A stretch of 64,000 nt of DNA from Harmothoe impar (lineage: Eukaryota > Annelida > Polychaeta > Phyllodocida > Polynoidae): assembly GCA_947462335.1 (NCBI GenBank), contig OX381706.1:18018784-18082783 (forward strand), read 5' to 3'. A program made the translations under genes and the position numbers. Position 1 is the first letter of the stretch; each line of letters opens with the position of its first letter. This document shows positions 50,633-61,626 of this stretch, one piece after another. The notes under the pieces were generated by a model. It was not told where the DNA came from. It did not search any database and saw only the letters and a list, made by a program, of their open reading frames with translations.

Positions 50633-51213
50633 TTAATAACACTCTGTAACTAGGACATAGAACCATACCATATTCATGATGTGGTTATAAATCGGGGGGG
50701 GGGGTGAAATTGGGCCAATCGATTTACATTATACTACCAGAACACAAGTTACATTATACTACCAGAACACAAATTTCTTAAACAGTATGTATCACAAGCC
50801 GTCGAAAACTGCTTAATTTGAGCAGGCGAGACATGGTCTGGCCTTTTGATGAGGCTGGTTAGGGTGTGGCTCTAAACCAACGGTTAATTGTGCCATGCGT
50901 GCTCATTTCCGACATTTGTCTCTTTGTTTAAATATAATTGTTAAAGAATTAGGACCACATGGCTCACTGAATGGCTCTCTGTGGTGGACCTTGCCTCTAG
51001 AGAGATTGTGGAATGTGTCTCAAATTTCTCAATGCACTTGGACTTCAGAAATGAGGGAAAGACAGGGGAACACTTGGGTGGGGCACCTGTCAGAGCCACA
51101 GTGGAACTGATTATTGTTTTCAGATAGTGCCCTGATCTAGTGGGTCCCACATTCTTCAGCTTGTGATACAGACTGTAAATATGATATACTCAATGCCTAT
51201 ATATAAAGCTATA
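50633..51213. other. Noncoding stretch
   Basis: A G-run near 50695 and a 23-bp direct repeat (TTACATTATACTACCAGAAC at about 50724 and 50750). The open frame at 50895-51110 has no recognised motif. Confidence 0.4.
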
Positions 51214-51522
51214 CACATTGAAAAGAAGCAACGTCAAAAGGGAGTCCAGGTTGCCCCCAGAAGGACTGCCCTCTCTTGGGGAGCCCATGCAGGACGCCTA
51301 AGGGAGCCTAGGTGACTCTCTGGCTGATGTAAGGGAGTCACCCCGGGGAGTCATATAGCTATCTGGGTCATATGACTCCCCAAGGTGAACTCCCCGGGGT
51401 GACTCCCTTACATCAGCCAGAGAGTCACCTAGGCTCCCTTAGGCGACCTGGGCTCCCCTAGAGAGGGCAGTCATTCTGGAGGCAACCTGGACTCCCTTTT
51501 GACGCTGTTTCTTTTCTCTGTG
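51214..51522. mobile_element. GAGTC hairpin element, subtype 2, copy 2
   Basis: Almost the entire element is palindromic: AAGGGAGTCCAGGTTGCC at the left pairs with GGCAACCTGGACTCCCTT at the right, and GACTCTCTGGCTGATGTAAG pairs with its exact inverse. It would give a near-perfect hairpin RNA of about 150 bp. Confidence 0.9.
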
Positions 51523-53177
51523 TCGAAAGAGAGTATCAGTCCCCTGAACAATGTTCAGGGATGGACAGGGTGCTAAGGAAATAGTGCTGGCATGCAATTA
51601 CACTATAGGCCTACATAGTCCTCAGCTGTTCTACACATGAATTATTGTAGATACCACATACTAAACTTTGTTGTGAGTTGTTATCAATTTGTGCTGCTTC
51701 GCAACCAACAAAATATATGACTGAATGCAGACAGTGCGGCCATGGTTTGTCTTGTACTCATCTCCAGACCATATACTTCCTGTAATGGCGACCATGGACA
51801 TTATCTGTAGGAGGAGGAACGCCTATTTGACACACCTATCAGTACATGCTTTTATATAGAAGTGCATGCTAAAGTGAGTAGCCAAACAGAGATCTAGAGT
51901 TTGGCTGAGGGGCACTGACAAGATAGAAAAGCATGCATTTATATATATGGGGGTGCAGAGGTGTCCCCCCTTCAGCTCAGAATGTCGCCGAAATTAAGGG
52001 CCCCAAGTGACAAAGTGACACGTTTTTGGACCATTTATGCTAACGCTAAATATTTCCAAAAGTCGCCAGGTTGCTTATATTATTGTACCAGGTCGTCTGG
52101 AAAACAGCCCAGGTTGCCAGGTCGCTTTTGACCCATCTGCAGCCACGTATATACACATCGCTGTGGGTATCAATATTCAATTTTGTCGACATTCTATGAG
52201 TTGAGTTGTCTGATTTGCGAGGCCCTTAGTATATAGTATTTGGTTTGGTTGGACAGGGTTCTATGCTGTGTTTTTCTTTTTTAATCCTTGAAGAAGGCAT
52301 ACATCTACTTGAGTTTTTACCATGATCTTATCACTGGGCTGTATCCCGCTGACCCGTGAGATTGTACTTGATATCAACTACGCCCCAGATATCATCAAAT
52401 AGTAAGCTAATTGGCATTGTATACCCCATTTTCTAAACACCTAGTTCTCCTTATGGGCGTGCTTCCGACTGAGTGCCATAAACAGACGTTGCCATCAACA
52501 GACGCTGCCTCCTTCTGCGCATGCCTCGCGACAACGCATGCGCCGTGGCTGCCTGCCTGAGAGGCCTCGAATTAAATCAATTGGATTTCCTAGTACCCAG
52601 CACCGATTAGTTTCCTGGAAATTGTGAATAGGCGGCCGGGGAGATGGAAGGAGAGGGGGGGGGATACAGGCGGACAAACAAGGTCTGCAAAAGCAGACGA
52701 CATTCACAGCTATCTGCCTGTCCCAAAAACGGATGGCAATATGCCGCAGGGACGCCCGAATAATGTTACTTTACCACGTCCTGGTTACAACTAAATAAAA
52801 TTGTCGACATTAAGCCTTTACTCGGAAACACAGTGATCTTAGAACATGTTAATAGAGGACATTGACCGACCGGTAAATCATGTTAGCGGTACGCCCAAAT
52901 CGCTCAACGAGAATGCTGCTTAATTATTGAGATTTTTAAAAATAGGAATATATATTCTGTAGGTATTAAAAAGGTAAATCGGCTCTGAGAAGGCCAATTT
53001 CGTATACTAAAACGCCATTTTCAGCTCTGCAAAGGCCAATATCGGATATCAAAAGGCCAATTTTGGCACCGATATTAGCTATGAGAAGCCTAATATTGAT
53101 AGAAAGAGTCAAAGATTAAAACTAATTTAATGATTGTTTCACCCGGATGATGTTGCATTATATTACAATGTCGTAAT
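51523..53177. other. Noncoding stretch; GC-rich patch at 52495-52560
   Basis: Mostly unrecognised. 51955-52140 has GTCGCC/CAGGTCGC words related to other GTCGCC repeats. Around 52517-52550 the words CTGCGCATGC and GCATGCGCCG resemble NRF-1 binding sites of CpG-type promoters, but no gene follows on either strand. 52985-53070 has three AAGGCCAAT words. Confidence 0.35.
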
Positions 53178-53413
53178 GGTATGGTTTGTACCGGGAGGGC
53201 AGTCCAGATATTTCTAGACTGGAGTAGAGGAAATAATCAACAGAAATCCCACTTTAACTCCGTCAACTATAGAACAGTTAACCGTTATAATACACAAAAT
53301 GTATGCATCGTGGCATTTGCAACAGGAAGCCCTCATGGTTTAAAATATCGGCATCGTTCTCAGTATGCAGCGCTTTGAGGGCATTTTTCCAACATTGTGG
53401 GATTTGACCTTAA
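53178..53413. mobile_element. MITE family A, diverged partial copy
   Basis: The right end TTGTGGGATTTGACCTTA (53396-53413) and an interior echoing GTCCAGATAT..CT of the family, but the left TIR is missing. Confidence 0.6.
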
Positions 53414-53605
53414 GGTTGGACTCCCAGCGCTTCCTGCTGTGCATATAGCCTACCTTCTGCCCCCACAGAGTTCTCCCGTGGGTGCGTGGGCAGTCAGATA
53501 CATGTACAAGACAAAAGACACCTCAGTAGTGTATGGTCTTTAACGATACCGAAAGGGTAAGAGGCTTAATACATATAGATTATGATTGTGTCTTCCAACT
53601 GGACC

Positions 53606-54140
53606 AAGGCTAAAAAAACAAAAATAAAGTTCTGTTTCAGGAAAACCGACTATGTAGATCCAATTAAGGGCATTTCCCCCCTGATTTTTGGGGTTTCCCT
53701 TTTAATGAGGTGGGAGGGGGGATATTCATAAATTTCTTGATTTTAGAAAGTTTTTGGTCAGGAAGAAGTTCCTACGTATGCCAATGGCCTGAAGAATAAT
53801 TGTCTGCCTTTAGGTAATGGCCTTTTAAAAGTATGTCCAGAATTTTGAGATATTCCTACTATAGGGCCATAACCCATTAGCCGATTGGTATGCATTAGCG
53901 GCTAATTCATGGACAAAATCATATTACAAAATACTACATTGTGCCTGTTTATTGATGGTGTATCGGCCGATAATGCATCTAAAACGGTTAATGGGTTATG
54001 GCCCTTTACTTGATGAATCAGTGAGTCGTTATGATGACCCTCGAATCGATGCATCTTCAACAGTAAAAAAACAAAACAAAAATACCTGCCTACCCTAATC
54101 TCAGCAACATGTTGCCTGAAACAAACCTCACTTGTTCTTG
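53606..54140. mobile_element. AAGGCCAAAA/GTTTCAGGT family, copy f
   Basis: AAGGCTAAAAAAACAAAAAT then GTTCTGTTTCAGG at the left; AACATGTTGCCTGAAACAAAC at the right. A different MITE (53863-54005) is inserted in it. Confidence 0.55.
53863..54005. mobile_element. MITE with AGGGCCATAACCCATTAG ends
   Basis: AGGGCCATAACCCATTAGCCG at the left and CGGTTAATGGGTTATGGCCCT at the right, 143 bp, nested inside the previous element. Confidence 0.8.
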
Positions 54141-54410
54141 ACTCATCACTATCGCTGAATTATGAAAGAGATGGATACATTTAGGGTTGGCGGCTCGAAG
54201 ATCTTGGGTTTCAAGGTCATGTGATTCCCTTATCCATCAATCGATATCACTACAGAACACACGCAAATGTCATAGGTATAATCTGTTGGGCGGGCTGCAT
54301 GGGGCAGACTCCCACTCCCTGGGGCCTCTTGGTTATTGAGTAAAACATCTCGAACATATATTATATTTGAAAAAATCAATTTGAAAAAAAGGACGTCATC
54401 TTTTCAGAAG

Positions 54411-54635
54411 TCAAAGATAGTTCGAGCTGGATGCTGCAATATCCCATTGGTATAATTTCACAAAGCCATTGAATGTCAGCCATTCTTTTGTGTACTGATT
54501 CCTGTAATTCTCTGCGATCCTGTGGGCCCTTCCCTCGAGCATTTCGACCATACAGGGTTTGATACAATCCCAAAGGTTCGGAAACACACAGTATCTGTGT
54601 TTGTCTTTTAGCAACTTTAAGAAGTTTGTACACAT
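54411..54635 (-). CDS. Unrecognised reverse-strand open frame
   Basis: 74 codons, amphipathic composition without low complexity (for example FPNLWDCIKPCM and WLTFNGFVKLYQW), so it looks more protein-like than its neighbours. I recognise no family. No convincing splice sites or second exon seen. It may be a small exon, a transposase remnant, or chance. Confidence 0.2.
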   Translation of the reverse strand: MCTNFLKLLKDKHRYCVFPNLWDCIKPCMVEMLEGRAHRIAENYRNQYTKEWLTFNGFVKLYQWDIAASSSNYL

Positions 54636-54772
54636 GTTCAGGCCTTTGGGAATTTACTGCCAGAAGCTCCAGGACTATCTCTCAGCCATCTCCCGGAGCC
54701 GGTAGGCATGGAAACCGCATGCTCTTTGTTTCCCTTCTCAGAAAGGGATGAGCTTTGAGAACAACCCCCATC

Positions 54773-54796
54773 CACACACACACACACACACACACA
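54773..54796. repeat. (CA)n microsatellite
   Basis: Twelve CA units. Confidence 0.95.
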
Positions 54797-55075
54797 GGTT
54801 CAGGAAGGCAGTCTGTCAAGTGTCGCCCTCGTTTATCCTACATTACAATGTTCAATCGTTTAAAGAAACGCCATTTGCTGAAATGTAAAGTGAGATGGAA
54901 TTTACTGCGGTCGAGCATCTTAGTTGTAATTATAAGTTGGTTGCTCTTGCTTTTAAATTGAATAAGGAGTCAGAGATCTGGTTCTCCACACTTTTTCTAT
55001 TACATTTTAGTAATTGCAAGTTTTAATGAAAAAAGTGCCCCACCATCCAAAAGCGTGGTTTCTAGGCATCCCCAT

Positions 55076-55577
55076 AAGGTCAAATCCCACAACGTGAATG
55101 AGGGCTGAAAAATGTAGTTTATTGTGAAATCCTGATCACTTAGCCAATATTGGTTGGATATGTCTGCTAAAACAAGCCCAATATTGGTTATAACCCTTGT
55201 CTAAGTCTTGTGATTATGATAAATAAGATATCAAAACATTTAGATATTTTGCTCTGTTTATGTTCAAATATGTTGCTTATTAGAATATGCCAATGATTTG
55301 GTTTATACAGGGGGGACACTCCAGATATCTTTAGGCGAGTTGAGAGGGAACAATCAAGACAAATCATACCATGAAGTAACTCCCCCCAACTAGATCAATT
55401 AACCAGTACTGTAGGCAACACTTGCTTGCTTATTATTGACCACAGTGGGATTTGGAGAGGCATAAGATCATAGGAGAAGTGTTGCAATTCACAATATTGG
55501 CAACAGTTGCCCCTTGTTTTTATGTCAATAATCAACACTTTCTCACCCATTTTTCGCGTTGTGGGATTTGACCTATA
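55076..55577. mobile_element. MITE family A, full-length copy (inverted vs copy 1)
   Basis: AAGGTCAAATCCCACAACGTG at the left, TTCGCGTTGTGGGATTTGAC at the right. It aligns over its whole ~500 bp with the reverse of 1375-1874. Confidence 0.85.
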
Positions 55578-55642
55578 CTGCATAGTAGAGGTCATCTTCC
55601 ATTAGCCGATTAATCGGATGTAAGCATAGGTCCTATGTATTA

Positions 55643-56641
55643 GCAAAATCCCACAACGCGAAAAACAGGTAGGAAAGTGTTGCAAATTAGTCATCTGTCA
55701 GCAGGGAGCTGCTGCCGATTTGGTAAATCACAACACTTCTACTGCATACATGGGATCCTCCAAATCCCACTACAGCCGATTTGGACAGGAAAAGTGTTGT
55801 GATTTGGTGCATGTTGGACATGGTGTAGGGTTTAAAATCGCAACAGAAAGGACTTACATAATTATTTGAATAAGGCACCCCTGGTCGTAACAATTTATAT
55901 ATAGATTCTGCCAGTATAGCTAAGCACTATTAATTGCAGAGCAAAACCCCTTATCATATGGAGCATGTAGGGTTTGGGTAATGATTAATCAATGACACAA
56001 CCATTGAGATTTAGCAAGAAACCTTGACACATTCCAATAAACAACATTTTAGGCTTGGAAAACATAGTTTATTATGAAATCCTGATCACTCAGCCGATTC
56101 TGAGGCCTAGTTTGGCTAAGACAGGCCCAAATCGGTGAGAAAGTGTTGCCTATCCCTTATGATTTGGGAAATCACAAGGATCAAAAAAGTTTGATATCTT
56201 TTCCCCAAAGGTGTAGAAAATGTTGCTTATTGGAATTTTTCAAGGTTTCTTGCTAAATCGCCATGCTTGTGCCCCTGTTTAACCCTATACCGTGTCCAAC
56301 ATGGCCCAAATCGCAATACTTTTCCTGTCCAAATCGGCTATAGTGGGATTTGGAGGTTCCCATGTATGGAGTAGAAGTTTTGTGATTTACAAAATCGGCA
56401 GCAGCTCCCTGCTGACAGAAGGCTCATTCGCAACACTTTCCCACCCATTTTTCGCGTTGTGGGATTTGACCTTATCTAACTTTTTTAATCCTTGTGATTT
56501 CCCAAATCACAAGATATAGCCAACACTTTCTTGACTACTAGTATTTTGCCCAGTCTTAGCCAATAAAGACCCCAAAATCGGCTATACTTCCAATTAGCAA
56601 CATTTTCTGACTCTCTCTTGCATTGTGGGATTTGACCTATA
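55643..56641. mobile_element. Mosaic of family A MITE pieces
   Basis: Contains several family ends (CCCACAACGCGAAA at about 55650, CGCGTTGTGGGATTTGACC at about 56453, TTGTGGGATTTGACCTAT at about 56624). The interior is a related but distinct one (GGCAGCAGCTCCCTGCTGAC at about 56396 and its inverse at 55699-55716). Likely nested or recombined copies. Confidence 0.7.
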
Positions 56642-56714
56642 CGCCCTACTCCGATTGGCCGATGGACCTGAAACAAACCATTGGAAGACGACTCTGTATA
56701 GTGTGGTTGCTGTC

Positions 56715-57100
56715 AAGGTCAAATCCCACAACGCGAATGAGGGCTGAAAAATATAGTTTATTGTGAAATCCTGATCACTTAGCCAATATTGGTTGGTTAT
56801 ATTGGCTGAAACAAGCCCAATGTTGGTTATAACCCTTGTCTAAGTTACGAATAAGATATCAAAGCATTTAGATATTTTGCTCTGCTTATGCTCAAATAAT
56901 TATGTTGCTTATTAGAACAGGCCAATGATTTGGTTTATACAGGGGGGACACTCCAGATATCTTTAGGCTAGTTGAGAGGGAATAATCAAGACAAATCATA
57001 CCATGAAGTAACTCCCCTCAAATAGATCCATTAACCAGGCAACACTTGCTTGCTTATTATTGACCACAGTGGGATTTTTCGCGTTGTGGGATTTGACCTT
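56715..57100. mobile_element. MITE family A, internally deleted copy
   Basis: AAGGTCAAATCCCACAACGC at 56715 and GCGTTGTGGGATTTGACCTT ending at 57100. About 110 bp shorter than the full-length copies; the deletion removes sequence just inside the right TIR. Confidence 0.85.
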
Positions 57101-57581
57101 CAGAGTCAAAGACCGGGAAGTTTAAAGGCGCAGAAGTTGCTGCCCCTTCAGTAACAGTTTGAGTGCAGGCATGACAGGTACTCAGCTCTGTATATAAACA
57201 AATTCACGAGAAAAGAATTCACCTCCTTCCAGCGAAAAAGCCTGCGTGTCACTATGCTTAAAAGGGTGTGGATGTACTCGGGGGAGGGGCTGGGGAGGGG
57301 GAGGGGGACAAAACATGTCGAACCCTCGGGGGGGGGGGGGGGGATGGGGACATTTCAGCACAATTTTCAATTTTCAATCCTTACCTCTCCCGCATCGGGA
57401 AAATTGGGGGTAAAGGGGGCCGGGCCCCCAAATCAGAAGTAAAGGGGGCTCAAATACTACTATCTAATATAAGCGTGTATATGATGCATCATGCATAAAA
57501 ACTGATACTTAAGGGTGTTTGGAGTGGGCCCCCCTTGGGCCCCCCCAATGAAGATTTGCTTCCTACGCCTCTGCCAATGCA
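57101..57581. other. Noncoding stretch with G/C-runs
   Basis: 57240-57440 has CTGCGTGTCACTATGCTTAA and long G-runs as in the GGAGTG MITE family. 57410-57550 has GGGCCC-rich words. Open frames here are low-complexity artefacts. Confidence 0.4.
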
Positions 57582-57757
57582 GAAGTGGCGAGTAACTCGC
57601 CAGTAATGCATTGGTGAATCATTCCGATCCTTTGGGGGTCTCTCAACCCCATAGGATCAGCATGACACCTGAATGCAGTACTGGCCAGTAACTCGCCAGG
57701 GCTGCATTCATGCATCATGACGACCAAGGGCATGATGCATGAATGAATTATGCCATT
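57582..57757. repeat. GAATGCAGC/GGCGAGT repeat, copy 3
   Basis: GGCGAGTAACTCGCCAGTA near 57588, its variant near 57690, and GGGCTGCATTCATGCATCAT near 57700, matching 34049-34283 closely. Confidence 0.75.
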
Positions 57758-57977
57758 AAATACCTCTTCAGTACTTGGCAGGCCATATATACGTAGTTTT
57801 GTATTGCATCTGTTTCCTCTCTGCTTTATTTCAACCAGCATCATTATGCACACCTAACAGCTTTCACTGAACCCGCTTTATATACATTTCTCAGAAACAT
57901 GATTTTATCCAATGACAAGGCAATGTCAACGTGTTTCTGCTTAAAATACGGTGACTCCTTCCGATTAGCTTGCATCA

Positions 57978-58219
57978 GGGGACCCATTCAGAACGACTGG
58001 CGATGTCGTGGGTAAAAAAAAGTCACGAAAAAAGGAGAGGTTCGTGAAAAGAGGGTTGGGGGATATTTCAGAAGAAATCATATTAAAATATAATAGAAAT
58101 ATATAAGTACCCGGTATGCACCACCTATTGGCAACGGTGAGTACCCTTCTAAATTGGAAAATATGACATTATTGATGAAAGAAATACCACAGGTGTGTCA
58201 ATCATTCTGAATGAGCCCC
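57978..58219. mobile_element. MITE with CATTCAGAACGACTGGC ends
   Basis: GGGGACCCATTCAGAACGAC at the left and GTCAATCATTCTGAATGAGC at the right, ending CCCC at 58219. Related to 58484-58689. Confidence 0.6.
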
Positions 58220-58483
58220 ACATGCCGGAAACCACATTTTTTGAAGGGTGTCACCGGGAGCTAATTATACCCGCATCCTTCCAATACTGTACAAGATAAT
58301 GTTACAAGATATAAAGGGATGTTTTGACCCTGAACAGAAAATCTCTCAAATAAGGATATCTATGAAGATGATGGCAATACTGATAACACATGTGTAACAC
58401 AGTTCAAATAGAAGGGACTGAATGGTTAAAAAAAGCATCCATGACCTTTACCACCACTACCTACTCCCATTTCCATATACTAC

Positions 58484-58689
58484 CTGGAGGCTCATTCAGA
58501 ACAACTGACATTGTCGTAGGGAACTGGTGACGTGACAAAACCTGTTTAATGACCACTGGTAAAATTTCTTTCACAAGATTTCCTATACAAATCTATAGAA
58601 AATTAAATGTAAATATCAATTTTTGCCAGTTACAAATACCCTCGACAATATTGACGAAAATCGCAATGTGACGACTGAGGAGCCTCCAG
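58484..58689. mobile_element. MITE with CTGGAGGCTC ends and TAC duplication
   Basis: CTGGAGGCTCATTCAGAAC at the left, GAGGAGCCTCCAG at the right, flanked by TAC (58481-58483 and 58690-58692). A tandem, partly homologous segment follows at 58715-58870 (AAACCTGTTT, ACTAGTAAAATTCCTTTC, CAAGATTTCCT). Confidence 0.7.
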
Positions 58690-58871
58690 TACTTGTTTTA
58701 GACCTCTACTTTCTGACGAAACCTGTTTCACGCCCACTAGTAAAATTCCTTTCCCAAGATTTCCTGTTGAATCTATAGAATATAAATGTAGCCAGGTGCA
58801 AATACCCTCTTCAATTGCAAATATTGCCCTGTTGACGAAAATGACAACTGACGAGTCCGTTCTGAAAGACC

Positions 58872-60428
58872 CTCGAGCTGAACAAATATATTTGACTTTA
58901 AAATATGACTCAGATAGGAAAAGGGAGCTGTGTGTTTGGCGACATCACGAATGTTTCACTCATCGAAAAGAACTTGATTTCATCTAGACACTGTCACACC
59001 GCTGATGGGGGTTATGCGCATCACCCTCGTCGCAAATGGAGTCTGCTAAATGCACCACAAGGGGGTTTCCATTTTCTCCAAAGATTGCCCCCCCCCCACC
59101 TCTAAAGTTTTCGTACACATTAGAATAAAGGGTTTATTTACGCAAAGATTTTCAGAAAATAGACCCCCAACCCCCCTTTCTGCGTTCATACTTTATGGAA
59201 GCCCCCTAAATAAGGGAGAAATTACTTAACTTCTCCGATGTTGTTTGGTACACAGTTTGTACTGAACTCTTATTGTGCATTACTGCATCCATTTAGAGAA
59301 GGACAAACTGTAATACCTATATATTGAATGCCCAGGATCACCAGTCTACATTTTGCACATAATGAGAGTGATGCTCCTGACTGATGAGCGTGATACGATT
59401 CAATGATGAGGGTGATGCCTAATTTTGCATTACTGATAATGGTTTGTCCTGTGTTTCCAGAAGGTTTATAAAATTACAAGATCACTGGTGCATCAGTCAA
59501 TATACTTTTCTGTGAGTTTACAGGCAATTATGGTTACTGCCAATATCTGCAGTGTATAAACCATCAAACAAATTTCTAAAAATCACAAATTCTATGGCGA
59601 CATCTCCGGGCCGTTATAACCAAATCGCTAATCATTTTGACTAGTATAAGTCTATAGGCACTGGGGGGGGGGGGGGCACTCCCTACACTGACCAGACCCG
59701 GCACCACACCATGAAGCCGTTAATGGCCCCATGCATGTAATGGTGTGGTACACCCAACTGGGTATCATTATACGGATGAGTCATTTATTACTATATACAG
59801 TAGAGGTAGTGGTGGGTGCTGGGCCCGGGGGGGGGGGGGGTACTCTATCATGTATTGGATAACCACTACAAAATCAGCATTAGTCTGAAAAGCAGTGGCA
59901 GTGAATTTCCATTAGATCCCAAAAAGGGGGGCGGTCAGATGTCATCAAGGTCCTGATAAATAGGGAGGTTAAAATGATAACAATAAATTGAGGAGGTTTT
60001 CTTACTAAAAGGTATGAATAGAATTTAATTAGTACAAAGAATTGTGAGAGACCTAAACTTGTAATAGTACATCCAGCTGTCCTAAGCCTAATTAGCCCTA
60101 AGTTAACAGCAGCAGTGGGTTGGGGTAGGGCACTGCACTCCATATACATATTATCCACATACATGTTAGGCGGTGAAGTCTCGAGCGGTAGGGCGGCAGT
60201 TGCTATCTACCCTCCAAGACTCAGTGCCCCCCCCCCCCCGTCCGGTGCGGGGGGAGTCATGCCAGACACATCCTATGGTTCAATCATGGTGCATGATTAT
60301 GGATCAATCCATCAATCCTTGAAGTTAAAGGATGGCGTTTAGTGCTTGTTATGTGCTATGTCATTTATCGCCCTTCTCGGAAAGTGGACCTAAATTGTTA
60401 GTCTCATGCAGATCTCCACACAATTTAG
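58872..60428. other. Noncoding stretch with several G/C-runs
   Basis: G or C homopolymers near 59090, 59664, 59827 and 60227, two of them next to CACTCC/TACTCT words like the Mutator-like MITE ends, suggesting solo or eroded ends. No gene recognised. Confidence 0.35.
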
Positions 60429-60638
60429 GGAGTGATCATTTTGTAACAACAGGGGGGGGGGGCAACATAATTTGGACCCCTCTGGGGGGGGGTCAAAAAA
60501 ACTTAACCTGTTTTGAGCCAAAAAGCCCGCGCATTACTATGCTTGACCAGCGCGCGAGCCGATTTTCGACCCTAAGGGGGGAGGGGGGGTAAACAATTTT
60601 GACCCCCCCCCCCCCCGCTGTTAAAAAGTGATCACTCC
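60429..60638. mobile_element. GGAGTG..AACA family MITE, copy 2
   Basis: GGAGTGATCATTTTGTAACA at the left and TGTTAAAAAGTGATCACTCC at the right. The arms are G-rich and C-rich respectively, giving a long snap-back. It shares the word GCATTACTATGCTTG with 57250 and 16670. Confidence 0.8.
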
Positions 60639-60841
60639 ATTAGCTCCATTGCTTAAAAGCCTATCTATACAATACGTTATTCATAAAGAAATTGCTTAAA
60701 AGTCTACTCATACAATACTTTATTTATAAAGAGATTGCTTAGAAGCATATTTATACAATTCTTTATTTATAAAGAGATCCCGGAACCCTTACTCATGTGG
60801 CATTGCATGATCGTTGTATTTTATACACAAATCGGTGCTAT
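60639..60841. repeat. Three ~57-bp tandem units
   Basis: TTGCTTAAAAG(C/T)CTA(T/C)..ATACAAT(A/T)C..TTAT..ATAAAGA(A/G)AT occurs three times in a row between about 60650 and 60778. Confidence 0.7.
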
Positions 60842-61330
60842 AGGTCAAATCCCACAACGCGAGAGAGGGTCAGAAAACGTTGTGAATTGGTCTTATTGCC
60901 GATTTTGGGCCCTATTTTGGCTAAGACAGGCCCAAATCGGTGAGAAAGAGTTGCCTTTGCCTTGTGATTTGGGAGATCACAAGGATCAATTGAGTTAGAT
61001 ATTTGCCCCCGGAGGGCCTAAAAATGTTGCTTATTGGTATAGGTCAATGATTTGGCTTATATAGGGGGGACACTCCAGATATCTTTAGGCTAATTGAGAG
61101 GGAATAGTGAGGACAAATCATACTGTGAAGTAACTCCACTCAAACAGATCCATTAACCAGTCCTGCACGCAACACTTTGCTTGCCTATTATTGACCACTG
61201 TGGGATTTGGAGAGGCATAAGATCATGGGACAAGTGTTGCGATTTATAATATTGGCAACAGTTGCCCCTTGTTTTTATGTCAATAATCAATACTTTCTGG
61301 CCCATTTTTCGCGTTTTGGGATTTGACCTT
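60842..61330. mobile_element. MITE family A, near full-length copy
   Basis: AGGTCAAATCCCACAACGCG at 60842 and TTTTGGGATTTGACCTT ending at 61330. Interior as in 55076-55577. Confidence 0.85.
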
Positions 61331-61626
61331 ATTCTCACAAATCTGGCTCAGATATTTACCATAAAGATTACATACCTTAAACAGGGAATTACTATAGACC
61401 CTCACATAGCTATACGTTTATAACTAATGTTTATGTTACTGTTAGTAAACAAGTGGAAAATATAGAATTGCCAAGGCTACATGACACGATTTAGGTCCCG
61501 CTTTATGTCCCGATTTTGCAAACCTGGCCGATTCTGGCTCCGGATCCTATATCTAACATGTTTGATATTTTTATTGGTCTGAATGGTGGAATCTCCAGAT
61601 CTATGTCTTTTTACCTAATAAAATTA

